64,000 bases of DNA from Golubevia sp. BC0850 (taxonomy: Eukaryota > Basidiomycota > Exobasidiomycetes > Golubeviales > Golubeviaceae): assembly GCA_012976225.1 (NCBI GenBank), contig JAAVVG010000014.1, forward strand, positions 62,001 to 126,000, given 5' to 3'. The position numbers were made by a program, and so were the translations under genes. The notes beneath the pieces are model-generated. The model was not told the origin of the DNA. It made no database searches and saw only the letters and a list, made by a program, of their open reading frames with translations. Shown piece after piece: positions 10,354 to 21,040 of the stretch; the first letter of the stretch is position 1; each line of letters starts with the position of its first letter.

Positions 10354-11967
10354 TCAAAAGACCCCCAAAGGTCGTCTATGGCAACAGGTTTCCTCATGCT
10401 CGAACGCAGGCTCTCCGGAGATTTCTCGCTGGCAAGCCAACAAGTTTCCATTAGCGCATAAAGCCACGTCGCCTTCCGAAAGACCACGACTGGAGGCTTT
10501 CCTACTTGCTGCGAAAGCTGCAAGCTCGGTGGCGTTGATAGTGACAGCCAAGCCTTCCTGAGCCTTCTTTCCTAGTTGAAGATACTGAAGTTCTGGAAGG
10601 AGCATAGTTTTGTGATTGGTCTGAAGGTTCTCCCTTGACAGTGGTGTCAGCTCGTGGAGAATTTGATTGTAGAAAGCTAGAGGGATGGAACTCGGGAGCC
10701 TCAGGAGCAACTGGGAGATCTTACCCCAGCGTTTCATCGGATTGATCGGAGAAGAGCCTGACATCTTGGAGGAGGAAGAATCTGAGCCTGAAATTCTGTC
10801 GATCACAAGCTTCTGGGGAGCAGACAGCAACGAGAGGGAGGAGAGGGAGCTAACATCACGGTCATTGAGGTCGAAGAATTGAAGTTCCCCTAAATTGGGA
10901 GTGTTGAGTTGCTGGAAGAAGGTGCTTGAGTCTCCAGATTCTCTTGATCTTGGAGGGGTCCCTAATAGAAGATAGTCGGGGTTGGGAAGGCTGAGTGGAG
11001 GTACGGTTTCGACTTCTGGATTTACGTTCCACCGCAAGCAAACTTTTTGCAGACTTGGGAATGTTGCCAGGAGATTGATGGCCTAGGTAGGAGTAAGAGT
11101 AGGGCTGCTGATCGTGACCTCTTTTGCGTTCCTGAGTCGTTCCAGCAAATGAACATTCGTGTTCAAGTTGACACCCCCTCCGGCCTTCCAAATGAATGTC
11201 TCGAGCGAGGCTTTCCAGAGCGGAGAGAACCCAATACTTGGTAGTCCAGTTGCATGTCGGTAGAGGGTGTATTCTGAACCGAGTCTGAAGGCGGAGAGCT
11301 TGAGTAGAGAGGGACACTTCTCCGCTACAGCGACGATCAAATTGCTGAGATCTCCTTGGTGATGAATTCTGAGAACCCTGAGAGTTTGAGAAGAGGTTGA
11401 ACTGGCGTTTTGAAGTCGGTCTTGGTCACATTGATCAAGCTTGCTCTTCACTTTGAGGATGACTGCTTGAACTGAGCTCCTCGATTTGCGATTGAAAAGA
11501 GTTAGGTTCCTTTCCTCCATCGTTGAGGTAGCAACGCTCGGCAGAGTTCAGGTGCAACAGTGCCAGCTCGAGGTAGGCGTAAGTGGCTCCTAGGTGGGTC
11601 TGTTCAACCATATTTGAGATTGGAATTCAGTTCAGATAATGCGATATCGACAAAACTGCGCGAAAGCCTCTCTTCTCACTCGATCTTGAGACTCACCTCG
11701 AAGTTCTTCCTCTTCTCTAAAGCTCGCTCCACATCTTCGACCGATGCCAATCCAGCCATACTCTCCTCCTCTCCCCCTTTCTTCCCACCGTCTTTTGACT
11801 CACCTGTGTACATAATTGCTCAGCTGACTTGTAGTCTAATCTATCCAACGCCTCTTGGGCTGATTGGAGCTTGAGGGCGTCTTGCTGTTCAGCGCTGGTT
11901 GCACGTCTGCTGGCTCAGCTTCCATCGATGAATCCTCATTGGGTCTTTTTCCTGATCTGGTGTTCAT
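10354..11967 (-). pseudogene. TPR-F-box-LRR paralogue relic, F-box missing
   Basis: Near 11860 the minus strand encodes a TPR-like helix pair (QEALDRLDYKSAEQLCTQ) ending at a GTGAGT donor. A second TPR exon follows near 11740 (VEDVERALEKRKNFE, then a donor). It is joined to THLGATYAYLELALLHLNSA, which aligns with the TPR of the 21 kb copy. The F-box expected next is absent. The sequence jumps to the linker matching KVKLKVKDKL of the other copy and an LRR region to 10354, with one in-frame TAG at 11085-11083. LLLGTPPRSRESGDSSTFF aligns closely with LFLGSPPNATETGDSSLFF of the 21 kb copy. The candidate ATG at 11967 is out of frame with the TPR. The order TPR, (F-box), LRR is that of Pof3/Dia2 proteins. 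Likely a pseudogene; the exact 5' end is uncertain. Confidence 0.6.
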
Positions 11968-12158
11968 CAATGATTGACTTCTGGGTCCAAAGAAGATGGA
12001 TAGAAAGAGTTGGAGAAGAAGAGAAGAATCAAGAAGCTCGTTTTCTCTGAATCTCTGAATTTATCAAGGAAGATTTCGGTGGCGCATGACCCTTCAAAGT
12101 CCTCTAGTCCTTCCTTTCCACCTCTTCTCTTCTTCTTCCCTTACCTCTCCTCCGAAAT

Positions 12159-13659
12159 GGCAAACACTTGGGATTCTCTGAAAAAAAGACCGATGGCACC
12201 ACTTCCGATGAAGTTCGTTCTACTCGCTTCAAGGAAAGGAAACCAACTCTGCCCAGCGCTTCAAGTCAACTTGACTGACAAGTTGATCGTTTGGAGGTCA
12301 GTACTTCAAACGTTTCCATTCATGATCTTCTGATCAAGAACTTTTCATTTCCAGCCTCTTCAATGCTGTTCTCATCTGATCGCTTTCGAATCTCGTTCTC
12401 CCCATTCAGACTTTTAGATCCGGAATCACGTCAACCTTTCATCTCACTCTCTTCGATGTTCTCTTATTGCAACCTATCCATAATGGAAGGTCTTTTCAAG
12501 TTCGATCTTCAAAGAGTCAAAGGAGATTTTGATTTGACTCAAGCTGGAATCGAACCTTTCGACGACCTTTGGGGATCTTTTCATCAAGCTAGGAAGGTGG
12601 CTACAGAATTAGGCTTAATGGACTTACTTGGAGGAATCTTGGATTGGAAATCCAGATTCGCCTGGAGCTTAGATGAAGGTAATAGCGGTTTGGTTCACAA
12701 GTGAGTCTCGATTTTCGGATCGAAACCTTCTTCTTCATGCTCCATTTTGACACATCCTATTGCTCCTTTCCCTTCCAAGCTGGCGCGTATCAACCCTTCC
12801 AGAATCGAAGTACTCGACAAGTTCTCTGTTAGAAACCTCAATTCCATTCTTAGAAGTCATCAAAACCGAGCATCAAATCAGAACTTTGGTCTCATCAGAA
12901 CAAAGACAGAAGACAACTTCTATTTCAGACAATCCAACTATAGATCAAAGAATCATTAGATGGAGCGTTCTAGCTTATGAAGATTTCATTGATTCTGAAA
13001 CTGAGAGCTTAGCTGTCTCTGATACGAAACACAAGGGAGATACTTCTAAAGTTTCAGACCAAATCCAAGCAGCTCCTGATTTTGGAGCACTTTTGGGTTT
13101 TCTCAGAGACTTACTGAGCCAAAATGTATCAGAAGGTTCCAAGGTTAAGGAGATCAACGTTGCAGGAAGAATTTCAGTAACTCCGCAAGAGCTCATTGGT
13201 CTCGCAGAGAGTACTCCTCAAAGCGAAAGACACAGAACAGCTTTAGTTCATCTGCTAGATAATTTAAATCAATTCATGAAAGCTTCATCCTCAAAGTCTT
13301 CGAACCCTCCTTCTATCGCATCTCCACCTCCCTCTCCAGCCCGCAACTCTCAACATTCTTCTTCTCCTTCACGTCCAAGACCAGCCTCAACTTCAATTCC
13401 CTCTAGTTCTACTTCTCTTGTATCAAAGACGAACTCTATAGAAAAGCGCCTAGAGAATCTAGAGACCTCCTTCAGCAGATTAGAAGTTGGAATTTCCACC
13501 TTAATCGAACAGGCAGCTAGAACTCAAAGTGACCTCACAGTTTCAAGAATGACCAGAGTCAGTCAAACTACTAATGAGAATGCTATCAATGCGTTTGTCG
13601 TCTTTGGGATAGTCTCTTTGGTCGTATTTTGTGCCAACATGATGGGAAATAACCTCTAG
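12159..13659 (+). CDS. Tail-anchored membrane protein of unknown function
   Basis: The secure part is an exon open to 12700 that splices (GTGAGT, intron 12701-12779) to 12780-13659, restoring a long frame. The C-terminus NAFVVFGIVSLVVFCANMM is a single membrane helix four residues from the stop, the mark of a tail-anchored protein. It is preceded by a short coiled coil (KRLENLETSFSRLEVGISTL) and a Ser/Pro-rich linker. Upstream is a region with FDDLWGSFHQARKVATELGL. The 5' structure is uncertain. An ATG at 12159 with possible introns near 12298-12352 and 12371-12412 gives a plausible N-terminus, but then the frame shifts by one near 12484. An alternative start is the ATG at 12483. I recognise no family. 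Confidence 0.6.
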
Positions 13660-13951
13660 GGATAGGGATTCCGTTCTTCTTCTTTCTCCATGTCTCCTCT
13701 TTTCCTTTTTCCTTTCCGATTGGTCCCAGTTTTCTTTCTCTGTCTCTGTGACCACTGGTTTCTCTTCCATCTGTAGTTCCTCAAAACACAAAAAAACAAG
13801 ACCTCTTTCATTGTACTTCATATCTCGCACTCTCAATTCCCAAATTGAATCAAGCATTTCTCACTTCGTATTTCTAGTCGAGATGTCTTTGGTATTAGAT
13901 GCAATTTCTACCATCAGATTGTTCAGTAGATTCGGAGCAAGGAGTCAACTT

Positions 13952-16327
13952 CTAAAACTCTGGAGGCGCTTCATTTCCCTTAGCCGCACTCGCATAGTGA
14001 GCAGTGCCCATTTCCGTCAAACGAGAGATGACACGAGCGAAGGCGAATAATTCTTCTTCTCCAGTAAAGATTGGAGAGCCTCCTAGATCGTTCATGGTTA
14101 AGCCCTGATGAGAGAGAGCCAGAAGAGAAGGGAAAAGAGTCAGTCGTTGAAGTGCTACTACTGTTCTAGAATAAACAAGATGTTTATTAAAGTGAAAGAT
14201 AGCAGTGAGTATCTTTTTTCGAATGAAGACATGAAACCTGCCCTCTTCTTCCACACTCACCAAATCGTCCATCAAACTTCTCATCTGATCCTTAGTAGGG
14301 CCCTTCTCCTGTTTCTCTCCAGCGAATATTTGTAAAATTGGGACTTCACTAGTAGTCAAGATCTTAACTTTGCTTTCATAAGCCGCATCAATGAAAGTGA
14401 TAAACCTTCTAGCCAAATCTCTTTGATGTAAACCCATTCTTGGAATTTCATCGATAAAGATGGTTTCGAATTGATTGCAGATTTCGATATAATCAGCAGC
14501 AGATTTTGGAGAACCACATAATTGATTGAAAGTGAATCTAGCGACTTTAGAATTTGATGAAGGAACTTTTAAAATTCTACCCCAAATCTTAAGTTCTCGA
14601 TTTCGAATAACTGGATCAGAAGGAGATGATGTGAAACCTTCGAAGAGTTTATTGAATTCTAAAATATTAGATGGATTTGGAGGTGAGAAATAAACTTTGG
14701 AAAGTGCTCTTGGAAGTTTTCTATAATCTGTACCTGAATCTAAATCTGTAACTAGGAGTTGTTCTTTGAGTAAATCAATGCATGGTAAAAAGGAGGATCG
14801 CTGAATTCCGTTCTTGTAGAGGTCGTCTGGTTGTCGACTGATTGAATGAGGTTAGTGAAAAAGGAGGCGAGTTGGGAGGGAAGGCATAGCAAAAAGAGGT
14901 CATGAGCAAAAGACACTGGGAGTAGTCGTCGCTCCTCAGACTCACTTGGAAGTCATAACCATGACAACTCCATAAGCCAACATATGTTCCATTAACCTCC
15001 TAAGTATCATAGCATCTGCGATATCAGTTACCTGAAACAGCACCAATAAAACAGGAAAAAGGGGGAGGGAGGGGATCAGCGTCACCTCCAGCCTCCCCTT
15101 CCCTCCCTCTCCTCTCACCTTCTCCTCCCCTCACTCACCTGAAATTCATCAAAGCAAAGCACCTCATATTCCTCGGCAAACATTCTCGCCACCGGTCCAG
15201 TAGGATCAGCTTCCTCCTGAGCTGAACTCAAAGATTTCCTTTCTTTCCCACCTCCAGCCGGACCAGCTTCATTAGATTTATTTCCCAAAGCTCCCATCAC
15301 AGCAGAAGTAGCACCCATTACAATTCCTGAAGGTCTATGAGATTCAGATTTCACTTGATGCATTCTTTTATGTGCATCTATCATGAATTGATGGAAATGA
15401 ATTCTCTTTTTTCGGGAGATTGAAAGTGGTAGAGTGTCGTAGAATAGGTCCATTAACATGCTGAGAGAGAGAAGGAGGGATTAAGGGGTTAGATTTGAGT
15501 AGGAGAATCAAAGAGAAAGGACAGAGAATTGGAGGTAGAAAAGATGCCCTCACCTTTTTCCAGTTCCGACATCTCCGAAAAGGTACAGACCTTTTGGAAT
15601 GTCCTTTGAGATTTTCAGTGGATCTTCATCTTCTTCTGATTTTGAAGAATTGAAAAGTCGAGAGAACTGGGAGAGGGAAAGATAAGGAGAGAGAGGAGAC
15701 ATAGAGATAGAGATGAGCTTCAAGAGAGTCTAAGTCAACTCTCTGACTCTTTCTTTCCATCTCGGAACAGCTCAATTCAACAAGTCAACTTCCATCTGAG
15801 ATTATCCATTCGAGGTTCTCTAGCCCACGTCCAAGCTGATACCTCCCTCTCTCTCTCTCTCCACACTTTCAACTCATGTTTCAGCCTTTCCTCTTGCTTC
15901 TACTCACCAAACCTTCCTTGACTTTCACTTGAACATCCTCCTTCTTTGGTAATTTTTGCTGATATCCTTTCAGTTCATCATGTAGATTTTGTAGTTTCTG
16001 AATGATAGACCTTTGAAAAGGATCGTCCCTCAATCTACCTTTCTCTACTAGATCCGAATATCTAGCTATTGGACCTGTCTCTGGTTTCTCATGATCCGAA
16101 ACTGAACTATGCGATTTAGATTTGATCTGAGTTTGAGATGTCGTCGTCGTCGTTGAGTTGAATCGAATTGGAGAGAATGAGAATTGTGGAAGGGAAGAAG
16201 TAGAGGTAGAGATAGAAGTAGAAGTAGGTTGCAAGGTTGAAGCTATCCTTCCGCTCTTTCTCAAGATGAGCTTATTTGAATTTAGATTTATGACTTTATT
16301 CGAACTACCATTCAAATGTCGAATCAT
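13952..16327 (-). CDS. AFG1: AFG1-like mitochondrial ATPase
   Basis: Six exons join in phase: 16327-15908, 15666-15554, 15460-15139, 15031-14946, 14837-14261 and 14104-13952, giving about 556 residues. The N-terminus (MIRHLNGSSNK, basic and Ser-rich) fits a mitochondrial presequence. PKGLYLFGDVGTGKS holds the Walker A P-loop, split by an intron after GTGK. YEVLCFDEFQ is Walker B. ETIFIDEIPRMGLHQRDLAR followed by RFITFIDAAYESKVKIL, and ELFAFARVISRLTEMGTAHY at the C-terminus, are diagnostic of the AFG1/LACE1 family. These AAA+-like ATPases promote turnover of damaged or unassembled inner-membrane proteins, including cytochrome oxidase subunits. An inserted Gly/Lys-rich loop of about 50 residues lies between Walker A and Walker B. 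The gene is divergent from FAL1, with starts 123 bp apart, so the two may share a promoter. Confidence 0.92.
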
Positions 16328-16450
16328 GGCGTGGCTTGTATGAGCTATAGTAAACTTGTAGAGGGATAGTCATCAGAAGGAGAAGAGAGGACAACCAACT
16401 TCTTCCTGGATCCACCACCCATCAACTCTATCTACCAACCCCCTCTAATC

Positions 16451-18559
16451 ATGGCAGGAATTAATGCTGGAGATGAGAAGCTAGTATTCGAATCAAGTGA
16501 ACAAGTTAAAGTGGCTCCAACTTTCGTTAGTCTCACTCTCACTCACTCTTCTACTTGATGCCACCCATCAACCATCCATCCAGATTCAGTGTTCATGATT
16601 CTAGTTAACTCTTATCTCTATCCCTTCACCTTCACCTTCACACTCTCCAGGATGCCCTTGGATTAAAAGAAGATTTACTCAGAGGAATCTACGCATACAG
16701 TCAGTCTCACTTACAATCTCACTGGCCTCCTTCTCTTCCCCCATCCTTCTTAACAACCTCTCTCCCTCTCTTCCTCTCCTCAGACTTCGAGAAGCCTTCA
16801 GCGATTCAACAAAGAGCGATCTTACCAATCGTCAGAGGTCGTGATGTAATCGCCCAAGCTCAATCTGGTACTGGTAAGACTGCCACTTTCAGTATCGCAA
16901 TGTTACAGTCCATCGATACCGCCTTGAGAGAAACTCAAGCTTTGGTATTGAGTCCTACTAGAGAATTGGCAACTCAAATTCAGAACGTTGTTTTGGCTCT
17001 TGGGGATTATATGAATGTTGGTTGTCATGCTTGTATTGGTGAGTTAGTAGTTGAGTTGGAGGAGAGAGGAAGATGGGAGAGGGAGAAGAAGCAGCAGAGG
17101 AGGGGCTGTGACGAGCTCAGGCAATCTGAATGGGATCAGGCGGTCAATTAGAATTAAGATTCTAATCAAGCATGTCATAGAGAGCAAAGGAGAAGATGAG
17201 GCGTCAGGTCCAAAGTTCAGAAGACTTCAAGAAGCCAGAATGAGTTGCTTCTCGGAACCTTCAGAACTCATACAATGATCTAGATCCTTATTTCTCAAAG
17301 GGATGAAGAAGACGATTCAAACTCTGCTTTGGATGAGGTCGGGCTCTTTTGACTCAGAGTTGCTCCTTCTTTCCCTCTCCCCCCTCCCTCCCAGGTGGAA
17401 CCTCTGTCGGAGAAGACATTCGTAAATTAGATGCAGGTCAACAAATTATCTCAGGAACTCCAGGAAGAGTTTTCGACATGATCAAAAGAAGAAATTTACG
17501 TACAAAAAACATCAAAATGTTAATTCTAGATGAATCAGATGAATTATTAAACATGGGTTTCAAAGATCAAATCTATGACATTTATCGTTATTTACCACCT
17601 GCCACTCAAGTAGTTCTCCTTTCAGCAACCTTACCACACGATGTCTTGGAAATGACCACGAAATTCATGACCGATCCAATTCGAATCTTAGTTAAAAGAG
17701 ATGAATTGACTTTAGAAGGGATTAAACAATTTTTCGTGGCAGTCGAAAAAGAAGATTGGAAATTTGATACTTTATGTGATTTATATGATACACTCACTAT
17801 CACTCAAGCCGTTATCTTTTGTAACACCAGGAGAAAAGTCGATTGGTTGACGGAGAAAATGAGAGAGAATAATTTCCAAATTAGTAGTATGCATGGGGAA
17901 ATGCAACAGAAGGAAAGAGATAGTATTATGGGTGAATTCAGACAGGGAAGCAGTAGAGTTTTAATTACCACTGATGTTTGGGCTAGAGGTATCGATGTTC
18001 AGAATGTTAGTCTGGTTATTAATTATGATCTTCCTAAGTGAGTAATTCGGGAGATTACGTAGTGGGGCAAGCTTTCTCTTTTCATTTACTAATCTTTCTG
18101 CCTTGCGCTCGTTTTCTTAATCTTTATAGCAATCGTGAAAACTACATTCATCGTATTGGTAGATCAGGTCGTTTCGGTCGTAAGGGAGTGGCCATCAACT
18201 TTGTTACTAGCGAAGGTGAGTTAACTGTCTTTCAACCTTTCTTTTCTTCTCATTCTCATCTTAATCGATCGCTAACCTCTATCTTCTTCCCTGGCTTCGC
18301 CTTCTCATTGAATCAGACGTGAGGGTCTTAAGAGATATCGAACAGTATTACTCAACTCAAATTGATGGTGAGTAGGCTCTTTCTCTTCCCAATTCTTCGA
18401 CATCTTCCTTTTCAAGATTTTGCTTCACCAAGTGCAGTTGTCTGAAAGAAGAAAAGATCTCTCTGTTCTTTGTTTTGGGTCTCCAATGTGCTGACTTCTT
18501 ATGCTTTCTTCGTTTCTCGATTCTCAGAAATGCCGGTCAGACTAGATGACCTTTCGTAG
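16451..18559 (+). CDS. FAL1: DEAD-box RNA helicase FAL1 / eIF4A3
   Basis: Seven exons: 16451-16525, 16651-16699, 16784-17038, 17395-18037, 18130-18215, 18317-18367 and 18528-18559, giving 396 residues, the usual length. Motifs in order: Q-motif [12 protein letters not shown], motif I AQSGTGKT, Ia [21 protein letters not shown], motif II DESD, motif [22 protein letters not shown] and motif [15 protein letters not shown]. The end [18 protein letters not shown] separates it from translation factor eIF4A and matches eIF4A3/Fal1. That family acts in the exon-junction complex and in 18S rRNA maturation. The Walker B tetrad reads DESD rather than DEAD (17529-17540). The second Gly of [10 protein letters not shown] and all catalytic motifs are present. 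A 356-nt intron after exon 3 is much longer than the others. Confidence 0.95.
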
Positions 18560-18750
18560 CTGCTTCTCAAGGTCTTCCTTTTCAGCCTTCTTCAAGTTCA
18601 CCTTTCCTCTGATCATCTCGTTCGCTGTCTCCCCTCTTTACTTGCGTCTCTCTCGATTTCCCCTTTCCCATCCCTCCCTTCTTTACGTTAAATCTTGATG
18701 CCTAAATTTCCTTTCCCTTTCCTTGTAATATTTTCAAAAACTGTCAAAAT

Positions 18751-20499
18751 TCATGTTAAAAACAAGAACAGGCGCCATTTCACAACCGATAAGTGGGAGA
18801 GCTCGATTCTCAGATCCTTAGACAACGAAAAGACGAGAAGAAGTAGAAATTCTTGGCGTCTTATTGGAGGAAAACATAACAGAAACTGCAACTTAGAAGA
18901 GTTCCGTCCATACCCTAAGCCAGACATCTGATGAGTTGACTTCTTCATCGACTCTGGGAACCAGTAAGAACTCCACCGCATAACTTTGTTTCTCAGCCAA
19001 ATCAACGTTGGATTCGAGATGGTAGTAATCCGAGTGACTTGATCTGTGAAGCGCATGATCTTTTTGGCGATTATTCGACGTTCCATAGACCAATTGTCGA
19101 GAAGAACATCGACCTCATCCACTCTCGAAGAGGGTGGGAGACTCAGGATTTGAGCCAGAGTGACTCCCAAAGACAAAGAGTCTCGGACAGCGTTGTTCAT
19201 TCCCTGACCTCCCGTAGGACTGATTCAGTGATGAAGAGGATGAGGAAACAGGAGGAGAAGGAAGAAGTCAACTTCCAGTTCAATCTGTGTCAATGTTTCT
19301 CTAACTCGAGACACTCACCTGTGAACATGGGCAGCGTCACCTACTAGTAAAACGTTCCCCTTTCTGAAAGACTCTGCTAATTTATGATGTACTCTAAATC
19401 TGCTCGACCATACCACTTCTTTGATTCGATTGGGCTTCATCTTGTCGTCGAATTCCGGACCGCGTCTATCGAGTTCTGGCTGGAGGTCTTGAATATTCGG
19501 AGGAGGTTCTAGGCTAGAGAGTCCGTGATACTCAGAAGTTGACTTCTTTGAATCAAAAGTCTTGTCATCGATCACGATCCTTGTGACTCTGTCTGGCATC
19601 GGAAGGATCAGCAGAGTGCCAGCCGGACCCAAATAGCTGCATGCCTTTGCTTCTGAAGCGCTCGAAACAGGCCAGTAGGGATCGTTCAATCTGACATCTG
19701 CCAACATGTACTTGGTTGGATAGGTAAAACCTGGAAATTCGATCCCTGCCTCGGTTCTGACTTGGGACTTCCATCCATCAGCTCCAACTAGAAACTTCGT
19801 CTTGATCTCCATGACTTTGTTAGAATTCTTGGGCTTGACTTGGACTGTGAGTGGAAGAGAGTCTTCTTTATTTTCTGTGAAAGACACTAATTCGAATCCG
19901 TAATGAACTTTGCTATCGAGAGAAACCAGGTGTTTCTCGAAAATGGCTTCGAGGTTTGGCTGGAAAGACGGACGAGGAGAAAGGAATGAGGGGTTTCTGT
20001 CCATCTACGTTAAATCTATGGAACTACCCTATACCTCTGTCTTTCAACTTACTTGAGGAATGATGGTCATTTGGTTGAACGAACTCGGTAGGAACGAGAA
20101 ATCTCCAGGCGCTATAGGTGAATCTGAACCTCTCTCGTAGATCCCACCACTTTTAACGATGATAGCTTCCTTGAGAATCTAATTGAACAGATTTTCGGGT
20201 GATCAGGTGCCAGTAACGACGATGGAGAGACGGGGAGAAATGAAGATGAAGGTTGAACGATCTCAACTCACCTTTTCCACTACACCGTCAAGTTGTCCTA
20301 GATGCTCCATAGTGCCCGCATGAAGAACGGTCGCTCTTGCAGCCATCTTGAAAGCAGCCCGGGATTCAGAAGATCTCTTCTCGATCAGAAGCACTTCATC
20401 GGGTCTGATGCCTTGTGTAAGGAGAGCAGCAGATAGAGCGAGCCCTGCCGGTCCAGAGCCAACTACCAAAATGGAGACCTGAGAAGGTAGATCTGACAT
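18751..20499 (-). CDS. FAD-dependent aromatic monooxygenase
   Basis: Four exons: 20499-20272, 20178-20053, 20004-19319 and 19219-18751, about 502 residues if the last exon is read through. VSILVVGSGPAGLALSAALL is the N-terminal FAD-binding Rossmann motif (GxGxxG), with Glu in LLIEKRS. KFLVGADGWKSQVR is the DG motif, and GNVLLVGDAAHVHSPTGGQG is the C-terminal FAD ribityl motif (GD). This set defines the phenol hydroxylase or PheA/TfdB-like class A flavoprotein monooxygenases. They hydroxylate aromatic rings using NAD(P)H and oxygen. The start is the ATG just before the Rossmann strand. The 3' end is unsure: after SGLGYGR the frame becomes hydrophobic and repetitive, and a GTATGG donor there could end the protein differently. 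Divergent from the F-box relic at 21041. Confidence 0.85.
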
Positions 20500-21040
20500 G
20501 ATGAGGATAGAGATGAGATGGCTGGGAAGGGAAGTTGGAAACAAACCGTGGCCTACTTTTTGCAAGAGGCGCCCCTTGCGTTGAAACGTTGAAAAGCGAG
20601 CTTCCGGCGGCTCGACTGCTGCCTGGTGGGGATGGCGACGCGCGATGAAACGAACGTCTGCTTGCTCAATGATGCATGAGGAAAGGTGAGTTAGGGTTAG
20701 AAGCTGAAGGTGAAACTGAGTACAGTATGTAAGAAGAACATCGAGCTTGCTTGGAGCGGTGTTGAGGTGTCTGCGCTTCCACTTCTCCGGTTTTAGTAGA
20801 GAGACAAAAATCGCAATCTCAGCATGAGTATACAAAATGAAAGTCTATAGAGATGTTTCTGGTTTCTGAGATGGTCTCTAGGGGTCTGCCTCTTCTTGAT
20901 CTGGTTTGCTGCGCACCCGCTCGCGTGAAGGCTTCTTTGTTCCTCCGGTTTCTTTGTTCCTCTTTCTCAAACCTCTCATCTCTCTCACACGATCTCGACT
21001 TCTTCCTCAAGCCTCAAGTTCCATTCTCCCTCTTCTATCT
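20500..21040. promoter_or_regulatory. Divergent intergenic region
   Basis: It separates the monooxygenase and F-box starts. It has CT-rich patches near 20940-21040 but no motif I can name. Confidence 0.4.
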
